Origin: Salinimonas lutimaris
GTDB lineage: Bacteria > Pseudomonadota > Gammaproteobacteria > Enterobacterales > Alteromonadaceae
DNA length: 64,000 nucleotides
Assembly (NCBI RefSeq): GCF_005222225.1
Contig: NZ_CP036536.1
Coordinates: 582,001-646,000, forward strand
Direction of reading: 5' to 3'
Shown here: positions 8,896-18,953 of the stretch, piece by piece
How the letters are laid out: each line of letters starts with the position of its first letter
Position numbering within the stretch: the first letter of the stretch is position 1
The notes under the pieces: generated by a model
What the model was told of the DNA's origin: nothing
The model's input: only the letters and a program-made list of their open reading frames with translations
Database searches by the model: none
Program-made: the position numbers and the translations under genes

Positions 8896-9371
8896 TATTC
8901 GGCACGCTCCAACAGCACGACCGCATGCGCAGCAATACCTTCTTTACGGCCGGTAAACCCTAGTTTTTCGGTAGTCGTGGCTTTAACATTAATGGCATCG
9001 CTGGCCACCTGGCAGTCAGTGGCAATGACTTCGCGCATGGCATCAATGTGCGGCGCCATTTTGGGCGCCTGGGCAATAATCGTCATGTCTGCATTGCCCA
9101 GCCGGTAGCCTTTTTGATGAACCAGGCCAATAACATGGCGTAGCAGGTTACGGCTGTCAGCACCGGCAAACGCATCATCGGTATCCGGGAAGTGTTTACC
9201 TATATCACCTAAGGCAACCGCGCCTAGCAGGGCATCACATAGCGCGTGCAGCAGCACGTCACCGTCCGAATGGGCCAGTAAACCATATTCATAATCAATC
9301 CGGGTGCCACCGACTGTGATGGGCCCCTGGCCGCCAAATTTATGTACGTCATAGCCATGACCAATACGCAT
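8895..9371 (-). CDS. ispF: 2-C-methyl-D-erythritol 2,4-cyclodiphosphate synthase
   Basis: 158 residues from the ATG at 9371. The frame is open further upstream to 9479, but that part overlaps ispD and does not resemble the family. GAGGTGA lies just before the chosen start. IspF cyclises 4-diphosphocytidyl-methylerythritol 2-phosphate in the non-mevalonate isoprenoid pathway. Zinc-site residues are visible in [11 protein letters not shown] and in [42 protein letters not shown] forms the C-terminal signature. It follows ispD by 13 bp, so consecutive pathway enzymes are co-transcribed. Confidence 0.96.
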   Translation of the reverse strand: MRIGHGYDVHKFGGQGPITVGGTRIDYEYGLLAHSDGDVLLHALCDALLGAVALGDIGKHFPDTDDAFAGADSRNLLRHVIGLVHQKGYRLGNADMTIIAQAPKMAPHIDAMREVIATDCQVASDAINVKATTTEKLGFTGRKEGIAAHAVVLLERAE

Positions 9372-9384
9372 TATGTCACCTCGT

Positions 9385-10098
9385 TTACGGTGTCTCAGCA
9401 GCTTGCTGAGCAAGATAAAAAGCCGCCAGCGGCAGGTCAGCCGGGCGGGTAATTTTGATGTTAGCCGGGTTCGCATCAATCAGGGCAACCCCATGCCCTT
9501 CAAATTCCATGGCGGAGGCTTCATCAGTAATATTACGCCCCTGCGCCAGACCGGTTTTAAGCGCGGCGGTAAGCTGGCCGGCATTAAACAGTTGCGGAGT
9601 CAGGGCATGCCATAAATTGTCCCGGCATTCGGTATGCAGAACCTGAGCATCGGGACTTTGCCGGTGGGCACGTTTCATGGTGTCGCGCACCGGCGTGGCC
9701 AGTATGCCGCCAGCCACATCAGAGCGTCCGGTCACCTCAAGCAGGCGATCTATATCGGCATGTTCCAGACAGGGGCGGGCGGCGTCGTGCACCAGCGCCC
9801 AGCAATCTGCAGGGAGTCCGGCCACGGCGGCCAGCACAGAGTCGGCCCGTTCACGGCCACCATCCACCCGTTGCAGCCAGGAGGCTGAGGCGACCGGCAG
9901 CTGGTCAAAATAAGGGTCTGCCGGGTCCAGCGCAATCACTACCTGGTGAATGACCGGGTGGCTGATTAGCGCCGCCAGCGTATGCTCAAGAATGGTTTTA
10001 CCATGCAGTGTTAAGTACTGTTTAGGGCGGTCAGCCTGCATTCGGCTGCCAACGCCGGCGGCCGGAACCACGGCGACTACTTTATTTATCTGTGTCAT
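9385..10098 (-). CDS. ispD: 2-C-methyl-D-erythritol 4-phosphate cytidylyltransferase
   Basis: 237 residues. It transfers CMP from CTP to methylerythritol phosphate in isoprenoid synthesis. The nucleotide-binding N-terminus [20 protein letters not shown] has the expected Arg and Lys. [12 protein letters not shown] and VHDAARPCL form the substrate and metal site, and [20 protein letters not shown] the C-terminal block. It lies 2 bp behind ftsB and just ahead of ispF, the same order as in E. coli. Confidence 0.96.
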   Translation of the reverse strand: MTQINKVVAVVPAAGVGSRMQADRPKQYLTLHGKTILEHTLAALISHPVIHQVVIALDPADPYFDQLPVASASWLQRVDGGRERADSVLAAVAGLPADCWALVHDAARPCLEHADIDRLLEVTGRSDVAGGILATPVRDTMKRAHRQSPDAQVLHTECRDNLWHALTPQLFNAGQLTAALKTGLAQGRNITDEASAMEFEGHGVALIDANPANIKITRPADLPLAAFYLAQQAAETP

Positions 10099-10100
10099 TG

Positions 10101-10400
10101 TTACTGCTGGTCAGCAGGCAAAATCCGGTAAAAGGTTTCGCCGCGTTTAATCAGGCCAAGCTCATTTCGAGCTCGTTCTTCGATGGCTTCCAGGCCAATT
10201 TTCAGGTCGCTGATATCGGCTTTAAGCAGGGCGTTGCGTTGTGCAAGATTGGCGTTTTGTAATGACTGCCGGTTAACCTCTTCCTGCAGGGCAACATAAT
10301 CAGGAATACTGTTTTTGCCAAACCATAAGCGGTACTGCAACAAACCCAGCAGTACCAGCAATACAATTGGAATCCATTTGTCTTTTAGCACACTGCCCAC
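10101..10400 (-). CDS. ftsB: Cell-division protein FtsB
   Basis: 99 residues: a short cytoplasmic start, one membrane helix (about 10-27), then a periplasmic coiled coil with the conserved LQYRLWFGKNS just after the helix and RNELGLIKRGETFYRI near the end. FtsB joins FtsL and FtsQ to activate septal peptidoglycan synthesis. The first codon is GTG at 10400 with AGGAG close upstream; a second GTG at 10391 is an alternative start three codons later. It is the first gene of the cluster that runs through ispD to rpoS. Confidence 0.93.
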   Translation of the reverse strand: MGSVLKDKWIPIVLLVLLGLLQYRLWFGKNSIPDYVALQEEVNRQSLQNANLAQRNALLKADISDLKIGLEAIEERARNELGLIKRGETFYRILPADQQ

Positions 10401-10462
10401 CTGCTCCTGATATCAGCGCAATATTATGCCGACATGCGTACAGGTTTCATAGGGCAAAGCAC

Positions 10463-12172
10463 TCACTTTTGAAATTTCCCTTTGAGTTTCTCCAGCAGTT
10501 TGTTCTTTTGTTCATCCACCACACTGTCTAGCCGGGTCTGTAATAAGGACTCCAGTGAATCAGCGTTGCCGGACACCGCACCAAGCATACTATTAATATC
10601 GGTGATGTCGCCGCGGGTGGTTTGCTGGGTTGATAATCCCATGCCGTTCAGTTTCGCCTGAAGGGCATCCAGTTTATCCTGCTGGCTGGCTGCCAGTTCA
10701 CTGAGCGCTGCACTGGCCAGCTGATTATCCAAATCAGAAGATAGCGAGAACTGCGGGGCTGCGACTGACCCGGCCAGACTCATATCCATGCCCAGCTTAT
10801 TCAGACCCGATAAGGCCCGGGCGATAGCCTGGCCATATTGACCCGAGCCACTGGCCTGCATGGCCAGATCAGATAACCTGATATCAGCGCTACCGGATAA
10901 CGCATCATCGCTGATGGTCAGTGAGCCAGTGGTGGCCAACAGGGTAGACAATACCTGCGCAGTCACTTTACTGCTTTTAAGCAAATCTACCCCGGTTAGG
11001 GAAATACCGGCCAGTGACCACTGCTGTTGGGCATCCACCCCGTTATCATCAATCCAGAACTGACCGGATGAGGCAAATTGTTTAAACATATCGCCGGCTG
11101 TACTGATGCTGAACGTGGTGGGGTTACCAAAAAGCGTATGCAGATTAGTGATATTTTGCCAGTCCGTCACAATCGCCTCATCGGCAAATTTCACCGACAC
11201 CCGGGCTTGTTTGACGAGCACCGGGAAAGGCTCGCTGGCCGGTGCATCTGAGGGGGCCGGGGAGCCATTTATCAGCGGCATGACCAGGTTAAAGGCTGAC
11301 ATCAGGTATTCGTTATATTCAGCTGCTTTATCGCCAAAAATCAGATAGGTAACCTGGTTCAGCGCACCAGCATCTTTGGCCAATACACCTTTGAGCAATG
11401 CCATATCATCCTTGCGGGCCTGATTAAGCTGCGCCACCGCCTGGCTGAGCTCACTTTTAACATTTTGCGCCGAGGCGGCAAAATCACTGAGCTGTTGTTT
11501 ATCTTCACTGACCGATTGCTTCAGCGTTTCGAGCTGGTTTCTGGCGGTCAGTAATGCCTGTGGATTTTTGTAATCGGTATCTTTTAATGCCTTTACTCTG
11601 GCCTGATAGCCGGCCACGCGGTGCTTGTCCGGCAGCGCGGCATACTGCTGTTTAAGGTTCTGTGTGGCGTTGTTATAGGCCGCTTCAAGGGCGCTGACGG
11701 CATCCGGTGTTTTTAGCGGATTGCGGGCGATCAGCTCTTCCACCGAGGGCACTGCAGCGCTGGCTTTATCCTTTATTTGTTCCAGGGACAGCCCGGCGGG
11801 CTGGCGCAGAACCTTGCCAGGACTTTGACGCGGCTGATTAAATTGCACATCCAGCACATTGAGTTCATCGACGACGGCCTGACCGGATAACAGCGGTAAT
11901 AACTCCACCTGAGCATACGCCTGACTGATCTGGACTTTATTGCGCTTTGGGCTGAGCGGGTCGGTCAGTGCAATGTTGTTAAGCGTCACCGAGGTGGGAA
12001 AAAAGCGGTGGCTGACACTGTCAATATCCACCTGGGCACCATAGGCCTCGGTCAGCTTGTCTTCAAGCACATGCCGGATAATCTGGTTGGCGCTAAACCA
12101 GTAAACGGCAATCAGCACAACAAGAGTAATCAGAAAAATATAACGCTTTCGCAATCCCGGCGATGTCGACAT
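10463..12172 (-). CDS. AsmA-like envelope protein, TIGR03545-type
   Basis: 569 residues: a short basic N-terminus, one membrane anchor (about 10-28), and a long periplasmic part. Residues 30-110 (VDIDSVSHRFFPTSVTLNNIALTDP and following) resemble the start of AsmA/Mce-like bridge proteins. A central region (about 180-260) is rich in Gln, Lys and Ala and probably a coiled coil. The C-terminal third contains a repeat-like beta region (FWIDDNGVDAQQQWSLAGISLTGVDLL). The overall make-up fits the uncharacterised TIGR03545 family; I am matching from memory. The gene is separated from ftsB by 62 bp on the same strand. Substrate and function are unknown. Confidence 0.6.
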   Translation of the reverse strand: MSTSPGLRKRYIFLITLVVLIAVYWFSANQIIRHVLEDKLTEAYGAQVDIDSVSHRFFPTSVTLNNIALTDPLSPKRNKVQISQAYAQVELLPLLSGQAVVDELNVLDVQFNQPRQSPGKVLRQPAGLSLEQIKDKASAAVPSVEELIARNPLKTPDAVSALEAAYNNATQNLKQQYAALPDKHRVAGYQARVKALKDTDYKNPQALLTARNQLETLKQSVSEDKQQLSDFAASAQNVKSELSQAVAQLNQARKDDMALLKGVLAKDAGALNQVTYLIFGDKAAEYNEYLMSAFNLVMPLINGSPAPSDAPASEPFPVLVKQARVSVKFADEAIVTDWQNITNLHTLFGNPTTFSISTAGDMFKQFASSGQFWIDDNGVDAQQQWSLAGISLTGVDLLKSSKVTAQVLSTLLATTGSLTISDDALSGSADIRLSDLAMQASGSGQYGQAIARALSGLNKLGMDMSLAGSVAAPQFSLSSDLDNQLASAALSELAASQQDKLDALQAKLNGMGLSTQQTTRGDITDINSMLGAVSGNADSLESLLQTRLDSVVDEQKNKLLEKLKGKFQK

Positions 12173-12237
12173 GCCTGCTCCCGGTCAGGTTAATTGATGT
12201 GTGCAGTCTAGAAAAGCACGGCACCTGCTGCAAGATT

Positions 12238-12255
12238 ATATTGTAAAAACAATAT
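12238..12255. other. Small hairpin just past the chemoreceptor stop
   Basis: ATATTGT and ACAATAT pair perfectly around four A. It sits directly after the stop codon of the chemoreceptor gene, but the stem is AT-rich and no U tract follows on the minus strand, so it is at best a weak terminator. Confidence 0.3.
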
Positions 12256-12257
12256 GT

Positions 12258-13895
12258 TCAGGCCAGTTTGAACTGCTGCACAATATGTTGAAGCGCCTGC
12301 GCGCTATGTTGCAGCTGTTGACTGGCATCGGATAATTCTTCCACCGTATGCTGGCCGTCATTGGCTGATGTAGACAGCGCGTTAAGCCGCATATTAACCT
12401 CGCCGGCGGCTTGTGACTGCTGACTGGTGGCCACCGCTATCTGGCTGTTCATGGCCGAGATATCGCTCATCAGGCTATCCAGGGTGGTCAGGGTTTCGTT
12501 GGTTTTAATCGCATTCTGTTCGGTATTCACTGCCGCCTGCAGGCTCACCGACACCGCCTCTACCACAGACTGGGAGCCAACCTGAAGACGCTCAATCATA
12601 CCCTGAATTTCGTCCGTGCTCTGGGCCGTGCGACTGGCCAGAGTACGTACTTCATCAGCCACCACGGCAAAACCACGGCCCTGTTCACCGGCCCGGGCAG
12701 CTTCAATGGCAGCATTCAGTGCCAGCAAGTTGGTTTGCTCAGAAATACTGCGAATCACATCGAGCACTGAACCAATCTGCTCGGTCTGACCGGCCAGACT
12801 GGCTGCCTCGTCACTCACCCGCTGAATATTGTCATTTAGCGATCGAATCTCAGCCACTGTGGTAGCCACAGCCTTTGACCCCTGACTCACCTGTTCACGT
12901 ACATTTTCAGCGGAATGGTCAGCAGCGCCGGCAGAACTGGTGACATCCTGAATCTGCGTGGTCATCTGCTCCATGGCTGCCGCCACCTGCAGGGTGTTTT
13001 CTGATTGCATGCTGACCTGCCGGGCACTATTGGAGCTGGTGGCTGATAAGTTGGTAGCGTTATTTGAAACGGTCTGGCTGCGCGCCTGCACATCGAGCAT
13101 AGCCGTGCGAATCTTATCGGCAAACTGATTAAAGTAGCGTGCCTGCAAGGCAACCTCATCTTTGCCTTCTACAGGAAGCAGGCGGGTCAGGTCGCCTTCA
13201 CCATCAGCAATATCCTTCATACGCTGTGTGGCCAGTGTGAGGGGGGTTACAATACTGTTGCCAATCAACATACTGACCAGTGCTACCAGAGCGATGATAA
13301 TCAGTGTGCTGATTAAAAAGGTATTGCGCATCTGGGCATAGGCAGCATCCAGGCGGGTAAGATAAATGCCTGAGCCAACCGTCCATTGCCACGGGCCGAA
13401 CCGTTTTACATAGGAAATTTTATCCACCGCCTGTTCCTGACCGGGCAGGGGCCATACATAGGGAACAAAACCTTCACCGCGGGATTTAGCCAGCTCGGCC
13501 ATGGTCACAAAAAAGCGATCGCCGTTAGCATCTTCAAAGGTTTGCAGGTTTTTACCATTTAAGGCTGGTTTAATGGGATGCATAACCATTTGCGGAGTGT
13601 CATTCTGAACCCAAAAATAGTTATCCGTGTCATATCGCATGCCCTTTATGGCTGCCAGCGCCATGGTCTGTGCCTGAGCTTCGCTCAGCTCACCAGCTTC
13701 ACTGGCCTGATGAAACGTCGACATCACCGAGGTGGCCACCTCCACCAGATGCCGTGTTTCTTCATAGGCTTTTTGTTTTTGCGCGGTGTAATGCTGATTT
13801 AAAATCAGCATTACCATGACGCCCAGCAATATTGTGATAAGTCCAATCATGCCGAAAAGACGTGCCATTACACTGAAGTTTCGCAGCCACAACAT
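12258..13895 (-). CDS. Methyl-accepting chemotaxis protein with single Cache sensor
   Basis: 545 residues. There are two membrane helices (about 10-31 and 190-212) with a periplasmic sensor between them. The block [15 protein letters not shown]...[15 protein letters not shown] and the later [13 protein letters not shown] identify the single-Cache type 2 fold, often a binder of small organic acids. A HAMP linker follows (about 213-265). The cytoplasmic signalling domain contains the hairpin tip [35 protein letters not shown]. There is no C-terminal pentapeptide tether for CheR/CheB. AGGAGA precedes the start. The gene is divergent from putA, and no chemotaxis operon adjoins it. The ligand is unknown. 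Confidence 0.92.
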   Translation of the reverse strand: MLWLRNFSVMARLFGMIGLITILLGVMVMLILNQHYTAQKQKAYEETRHLVEVATSVMSTFHQASEAGELSEAQAQTMALAAIKGMRYDTDNYFWVQNDTPQMVMHPIKPALNGKNLQTFEDANGDRFFVTMAELAKSRGEGFVPYVWPLPGQEQAVDKISYVKRFGPWQWTVGSGIYLTRLDAAYAQMRNTFLISTLIIIALVALVSMLIGNSIVTPLTLATQRMKDIADGEGDLTRLLPVEGKDEVALQARYFNQFADKIRTAMLDVQARSQTVSNNATNLSATSSNSARQVSMQSENTLQVAAAMEQMTTQIQDVTSSAGAADHSAENVREQVSQGSKAVATTVAEIRSLNDNIQRVSDEAASLAGQTEQIGSVLDVIRSISEQTNLLALNAAIEAARAGEQGRGFAVVADEVRTLASRTAQSTDEIQGMIERLQVGSQSVVEAVSVSLQAAVNTEQNAIKTNETLTTLDSLMSDISAMNSQIAVATSQQSQAAGEVNMRLNALSTSANDGQHTVEELSDASQQLQHSAQALQHIVQQFKLA

Positions 13896-13953
13896 GGGTT
13901 TCTCCTAGATCAAAGACATTCCAAATTGTAGTCATGAAAAAAGGGTTTCTCCT
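13896..13953 (-). promoter_or_regulatory. Duplicated 11-nt Shine-Dalgarno block before the chemoreceptor
   Basis: The sequence AGGAGAAACCC (minus strand) occurs twice: at 13906-13896 directly before the chemoreceptor ATG, and at 13953-13943. The upstream copy precedes another ATG (13935) that opens a 57-codon frame ending at 13762, out of frame with the receptor and overlapping its first codons. This could be an upstream ORF that tunes translation, or just a small duplication. The rest of the 13896-14210 gap holds the putA promoter and leader. Confidence 0.25.
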
Positions 13954-14014
13954 CCATTTGTTAATAAAATTAACATCATGTCATTCGTCGCATAAATTTG
14001 TGCGTTGAATGGGG

Positions 14015-14042
14015 TTGGACTGGGCTGTGCGTGTGCTAGTAT
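14015..14042 (+). promoter_or_regulatory. Probable putA promoter
   Basis: TTGGAC (14015-14020) and TAGTAT (14037-14042) are separated by 16 nt. This would leave a leader of about 160 nt before the putA ATG, rich in A and with no obvious terminator hairpin. Sequence match only. Confidence 0.45.
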
Positions 14043-14210
14043 CCGCCCTTTCTCGGCCTGCTGTCTGATCTGTAAGCAACGCTTAAGAGTTAAAAGTACG
14101 AGAAGAAGTTAAACACGCATATAACAATGCAATGTGTGAGTAGATAAACGCAACCGCACAGCTATTTACGAAGCGGTAACCTTTTTCAACTGTTATTAAT
14201 AAGGCGAGCA

Positions 14211-17200
14211 ATGCTTACTAACGAAGACCTCAACACGCTCTCTTCAATACGTCAGCGAATTCGCGATCATTATCGCATTGACGAAGATGTGGCAATTGAT
14301 CAAATCCTGCCCATTGCAGAAGTGAACCCACGTGCCCGCAGCCGCGCCTGGGAGCGTGCACGCAAAATGGTACTTAAAATTCGTCGTGAAGAAGAAGGCC
14401 ACGGCGGGGTAGATGCCCTGTTAAACGAATACTCATTGTCGACCGCTGAAGGGGTGGTACTGATGTGTCTGGCAGAGGCGCTATTGCGAGTGCCGGACCA
14501 GGCAACACAGGATGAACTGATTCGCGATAAACTGTCTCAGGGCCAGTGGACTCCACATCTGGGTAACTCTGACTCAATGTTTGTTAATGCGTCTGCATGG
14601 GGATTACTGTTAACCGGCAACATGGTTAACTATGCCGATAAGCGTAAAAGTGAACAGTTTGGACTGCTTAAACGCACCCTGGGTCGTTTAGGTGAGCCAG
14701 TGATTCGTCGCTCTATGAATCTGGCGATGCGCGTGATGGGCCGTCAGTTTGTTATGGGTGAAACCATTGAAGATGCGGTGGAACGGGCCCGGGAAAAAGA
14801 GAAAAAAGGCTACGTTTACTCTTATGACATGCTGGGTGAAGCCGCCCGAACCATGAAAGACGCCAAGACTTTTTACGATTCTTATGCCTCTGCGATTAAA
14901 GAAATTGGCCGGGTGGCTGATATGCGGGGCCCGAAAAAGTCACCGGGTATCTCGGTTAAACTGTCAGCACTGCATCCGCGCTTTGAATTTTTGCAATTCG
15001 AGCGGGCAATGAAAGAGATCACCCCACAGCTTAAAGAGCTGTGCATGATGGCGAAAAAGTTTGATATCGGCCTGACGGTGGATGCAGAAGAAGCTGATCG
15101 TCTGGATTTGTCGCTGGAGATCATTGAAGCCGTATTCCGTGATGACGATCTCGGTGACTGGACCGGATTTGGCATGGCGGTTCAGGCCTACCAGAAACGG
15201 GGCCTGCATGTTATTGACTGGATTCACAAGCTGACCCAGGAAACTGGCCGCTCAATGATGGTGCGTCTGGTAAAAGGCGCCTACTGGGATACTGAAATCA
15301 AGCTGTCTCAGCAAGCCGGCCTGGATACTTTCCCGGTATTTACCCGTAAGTCTTCGACTGATGTGTCTTATCATGCCTGTGCTAACCGCTTGCTTGACTA
15401 TCGCGATACTATCTATCCCCAGTTTGCCACGCATAATGCCTATACAGCATCGGTGATTCTGGAGCTGGCTGGCGATGATAAAGACGGCTTTGAGTTCCAG
15501 TGTCTGCACGGCATGGGCGATACACTGTATGACCAGGTCGTGACCGAAGATAAGATTCAGTGCCGCGTGTATGCACCGGTAGGCGATCACGAAGAGCTGC
15601 TGGCCTATCTGGTACGCCGACTGCTGGAAAACGGCGCCAACTCGTCATTTGTTAACGCCATTGTTGATGATGAAAAGCCGGTTGAAGCTTTGTTGGAAGA
15701 TCCGGTAGAAAAAACCCAGCGTCTGAAAACTCGCTACAACAAACTGATCAAAGCTCCACGGGATTTGTACGACCCGGAACGGGTGAATTCCAAAGGTCTG
15801 GATTTGACCGACAACATTTCAGTAAAAGCCCTGCATCATGGTCTGGAACGCTGGAATAAAGTGTACTCGCTGAGTGAAAGCGATCTTCCTGAAGGCGCAA
15901 CGGCTGTGCGCAACCCGGCCAGACATGATGACATTGTGGGTTATCATATTTACGCCACAGAAGAAGACATGCACAAGGCACTGGAGGTGACAGCAAACGG
16001 CTTTGAAAGCTGGTCTAAGCGTCCGGTTGAAGAACGTGCTGATATTCTTGAGCGCAGTGCTAATGCGCTTGAACGTCACATGGTAGAGCTGATTGCCATC
16101 TGTATCCGTGAAGCGGGTAAAGTGGCGCAGGATAGCATTGACGAAGTGCGCGAAGCGGTAGATTTTCTGCGTTATTACGCAGTGCGAGCCCGTGAGCTTG
16201 ACGAAGATCAGCGTTATGTTCCCCGTGGTGTGGTGCTGTGTGTATCACCCTGGAACTTCCCGCTGGCTATTTTTACCGGTCAGTTATGCGCGGCTCTGGT
16301 CACCGGAAACACGGTTATTGCCAAGCCTGCTGAACAAACCAGTATTGTTGCTAAGCGCTGCATTGAAATTATGCGCTCGGTGGGTTTACCGGATGACGCA
16401 TTGCAGTTGCTAATCTGCCCGGGTAAAGGCGTGGGTGAAACGCTGCTGCCAGATGAGCGTATCAAAGCGGTTATGTTTACCGGCTCTACCCAAACCGGTA
16501 GTCTGATTTCCCGTACACTGGCGGCGCGTGGTGGCGAGCAGGTTCCCCTGATTGCCGAAACCGGTGGTCAGAACGGGATGATTGTTGACTCTACTGCGTT
16601 ACCAGAGCAGGTTATTGACGATGTTATTCGCTCTGGCTTTCAAAGTGCTGGTCAGCGTTGTTCAGCCATGCGCGTTCTGTTTGTTCAGGAAGACATTGCA
16701 GACAAACTGAGCGAAATGCTGATTGGCGCGATGAAAGAGCTTAAAATTGGCGATCCGATGTATCTGAATACAGATATCGGGCCGGTTATCGATGAAAAAG
16801 CTCTGAAATCACTGACTGAGCATGAAGCTTACATGAAAGAAAATGGTAAGTTATTGTATCAGGCACCACTGCCGGAAGGCGCGGACAACGCGACTTTCTT
16901 CCCGCCTACATTGTATGAGCTGGAAGACATCAGTGTGCTGGAAAAAGAAGTGTTTGGACCGGTTGTTCATATGATCCGCTTTAAAGGCAAGGACATTGAA
17001 AAAGTGGTTGAAAAAATGAACAACACCGGATTTGGTCTGACAATGGGGATTCATTCTCGTATCGAAGACCGGGCACATCATCTGGCAGCGCTGAGCCGGG
17101 CCGGTAACGTGTATATTAACCGTGATATCATCGGTGCCATCGTTGGCGTGCAGCCATTTGGTGGTCGTGGCTTATCTGGTACCGGGCCAAAAGCTGGCGG

Positions 17201-18017
17201 GCCAAACTATTTGCCTCGTCTGATGATGGAGCGTGCTACACCTAAGCCTTCGCACATTGATGATATTGAAAATATCGATGAAGCCTTGCGTTCAAGCACC
17301 CAGGAAGATCACGATGCGGCGGCGCGTCTGATGGACAACGGGTTGGAAGTCGAAGGTAAATGGCGTCATACGCCACTGAATGACCGGATTTCCTGTGTAC
17401 GTCAGCTGTTGGCTAAAATTGCCAAAGTCGATATTGTTGACGAACTGGCCGACGACTTAAACCGCACACTGGCAACCTCCCGTCAGCAACTGATTGCTGT
17501 CGAGCGTCGCCTTAAATCACCGCAGACCCTGCCAGGGCCGACTGGTGAGTCGAATAAACTGTACCTGGAGCCGCGTGGCATTCTGGTTTGTTTTGCCGAC
17601 AAAGGTGTGTCGTTTGAATACTGGACTCTGTCTATTGTGACAGCATTGGCGACCGGTAATACTGTCGTGTCAGTGGTTTCTGACCTGTTCTATGAAGAGG
17701 CACTGGAATTCCAGGAGAATTTCAATGCATCCGGTGCACCCAAAGGTGTATTCCAGGTGGCCCGCCTGAAACATCTTGAAGCACTGTTGATGGATGAAGA
17801 CCTGGCGGGTGTGGTCGTAGATTCACATACCGAACGTACTGCACAGATTTCTGCAATGCTGGCTTCACGGGAAGGCGGTGCTATTATGCCGGTTATCTCA
17901 GCCGAGTATAATGATAATCTGATTCAGCGTCTGATGACCGAGAAGACCATCAGTATCGATACCACTGCATCAGGTGGTAATACGTCACTGATGACATTGG
18001 TAGAAGATGACGAGTAA
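14211..18017 (+). CDS. putA: Bifunctional proline dehydrogenase/P5C dehydrogenase PutA
   Basis: 1268 residues. It oxidises proline to glutamate in two steps, passing the pyrroline-5-carboxylate intermediate along an internal channel. The FAD-dependent proline dehydrogenase barrel (about 80-480) shows SVKLSALHPRFEF, RLVKGAYWDTEIK, ATHNAYT and RLLENGANSSFVN. The NAD-dependent aldehyde dehydrogenase domain (about 560-1000) has PWNFPLAIFTGQ, AETGGQNGMIV and the catalytic cysteine in GQRCSAMRVL. The last 250 or so residues form the C-terminal ALDH-superfamily-like domain. The ribbon-helix-helix DNA-binding domain found at the N-terminus of E. coli PutA is absent, so this is a type B enzyme that should not repress its own gene. 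GGCGAG precedes the ATG. No putP transporter lies in the window. Confidence 0.97.
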   Translation: MLTNEDLNTLSSIRQRIRDHYRIDEDVAIDQILPIAEVNPRARSRAWERARKMVLKIRREEEGHGGVDALLNEYSLSTAEGVVLMCLAEALLRVPDQATQDELIRDKLSQGQWTPHLGNSDSMFVNASAWGLLLTGNMVNYADKRKSEQFGLLKRTLGRLGEPVIRRSMNLAMRVMGRQFVMGETIEDAVERAREKEKKGYVYSYDMLGEAARTMKDAKTFYDSYASAIKEIGRVADMRGPKKSPGISVKLSALHPRFEFLQFERAMKEITPQLKELCMMAKKFDIGLTVDAEEADRLDLSLEIIEAVFRDDDLGDWTGFGMAVQAYQKRGLHVIDWIHKLTQETGRSMMVRLVKGAYWDTEIKLSQQAGLDTFPVFTRKSSTDVSYHACANRLLDYRDTIYPQFATHNAYTASVILELAGDDKDGFEFQCLHGMGDTLYDQVVTEDKIQCRVYAPVGDHEELLAYLVRRLLENGANSSFVNAIVDDEKPVEALLEDPVEKTQRLKTRYNKLIKAPRDLYDPERVNSKGLDLTDNISVKALHHGLERWNKVYSLSESDLPEGATAVRNPARHDDIVGYHIYATEEDMHKALEVTANGFESWSKRPVEERADILERSANALERHMVELIAICIREAGKVAQDSIDEVREAVDFLRYYAVRARELDEDQRYVPRGVVLCVSPWNFPLAIFTGQLCAALVTGNTVIAKPAEQTSIVAKRCIEIMRSVGLPDDALQLLICPGKGVGETLLPDERIKAVMFTGSTQTGSLISRTLAARGGEQVPLIAETGGQNGMIVDSTALPEQVIDDVIRSGFQSAGQRCSAMRVLFVQEDIADKLSEMLIGAMKELKIGDPMYLNTDIGPVIDEKALKSLTEHEAYMKENGKLLYQAPLPEGADNATFFPPTLYELEDISVLEKEVFGPVVHMIRFKGKDIEKVVEKMNNTGFGLTMGIHSRIEDRAHHLAALSRAGNVYINRDIIGAIVGVQPFGGRGLSGTGPKAGGPNYLPRLMMERATPKPSHIDDIENIDEALRSSTQEDHDAAARLMDNGLEVEGKWRHTPLNDRISCVRQLLAKIAKVDIVDELADDLNRTLATSRQQLIAVERRLKSPQTLPGPTGESNKLYLEPRGILVCFADKGVSFEYWTLSIVTALATGNTVVSVVSDLFYEEALEFQENFNASGAPKGVFQVARLKHLEALLMDEDLAGVVVDSHTERTAQISAMLASREGGAIMPVISAEYNDNLIQRLMTEKTISIDTTASGGNTSLMTLVEDDE

Positions 18018-18030
18018 GCGTTAATGATAC

Positions 18031-18061
18031 AAAAAACCCAGCTTGAGGCTGGGTTTTTTTA
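18031..18061. terminator. Bidirectional terminator between putA and ygiM
   Basis: CCCAGC (18037-18042) pairs with GCTGGG (18048-18053) around a five-base loop, flanked by six A on the left and eight T on the right, so it can terminate from either side. It serves putA, 14 nt upstream, and possibly ygiM on the other strand. Confidence 0.85.
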
Positions 18062-18069
18062 TGCGTAAA

Positions 18070-18119
18070 TGTTGCTATAAAGCAACATACTTAGCTTGTG
18101 GTACGAGAGCTGCGCTAAG
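18070..18119. other. Two further hairpins in the putA-ygiM gap
   Basis: TGTTGCT (18070-18076) pairs with AGCAACA (18081-18087) around ATAA, and CTTAGC (18090-18095) pairs with GCTAAG (18114-18119). Neither has a U tract. They may back up the adjacent terminator for ygiM. Confidence 0.35.
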
Positions 18120-18127
18120 CGGTGAGG

Positions 18128-18733
18128 TTACACCCACTCACTGCTACGGCCACGCTTTTTAGGCAGGAAGGTCAGAATAACGCCTAATAGTACACCTACG
18201 CCGGCCACCATACCGCCGCGGGTAAACCATTTAATCATTTCGTCTTTTTCCTGATTCTCCAGTTGCGTGGTGAGCTTGTTCAGCTCACGGCTTTGTTCTT
18301 CGGTCTGGTTAGTCAGACGTTTCACTTCGCGCTGGGCCTGGCTCAGCTGCTGTTTAAGACGACCGTTTTCAGACTCCAGCCCTTGTTGGCTGGCCTGACT
18401 GTCTGCCAGTTTCTGAGTGATGATCGGCAGTTTTTCAGCGCGGGACATTTCGTTACTGACAAACTTACTTTCAACCCAGCCGGTGCGATTTTCTTTGTGT
18501 TCGCGAATTTGCATAAACTCCGCATCACGATCATTTTTCAGGATCGTAATTGGCGTGCCGGCTTCTACACTCCCCAGAATACGATAGTTGCGGCCTGCGC
18601 CGGTGTGCATGAATACGAACAAATCATCCCGGATATAATGGGAGGATGAAGGTTCCATATCAGGTGTATCCTGCAGGGCAACTGCCTGTGCAGTGAAGGC
18701 GATCATCACGACCGTCAGCCATTTTCGAAACAT
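18128..18733 (-). CDS. ygiM: YgiM-type SH3-domain membrane protein
   Basis: 201 residues. A signal peptide (to about AVALQD) is followed by a bacterial SH3b domain (about 33-95: HYIRDDLFVFMHTGAGRNYRILGSVEAGTPITIL...GWVESKFV). Next come a long coiled coil (about 105-160) and one C-terminal membrane helix (about 170-188) with a basic tail. This order is typical of the TIGR04211/YgiM family, whose SH3b domain faces the periplasm; the function is not established. As in E. coli it is divergent from the CYTH-CHAD gene. Confidence 0.88.
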   Translation of the reverse strand: MFRKWLTVVMIAFTAQAVALQDTPDMEPSSSHYIRDDLFVFMHTGAGRNYRILGSVEAGTPITILKNDRDAEFMQIREHKENRTGWVESKFVSNEMSRAEKLPIITQKLADSQASQQGLESENGRLKQQLSQAQREVKRLTNQTEEQSRELNKLTTQLENQEKDEMIKWFTRGGMVAGVGVLLGVILTFLPKKRGRSSEWV

Positions 18734-18953
18734 AGAGAATCCGTAAACTTATTTAAACCAGCAAAGATGTTAGAGACTGTGCAAACTAAAGGCAAGCATC
18801 GTGCCGTCTTCATATCGGAGCAATCCGGCAATTCATCCTGAGTCGCCCGGCGTGAAATTCACTTAGCCAAAAGTGGTAGTAGTCATTGCCAATTTTTTTG
18901 CACAGGGTTAAGGTGTCAGCATCTGTCTCTTAGAGCCTAATGCGTCACCCTTC

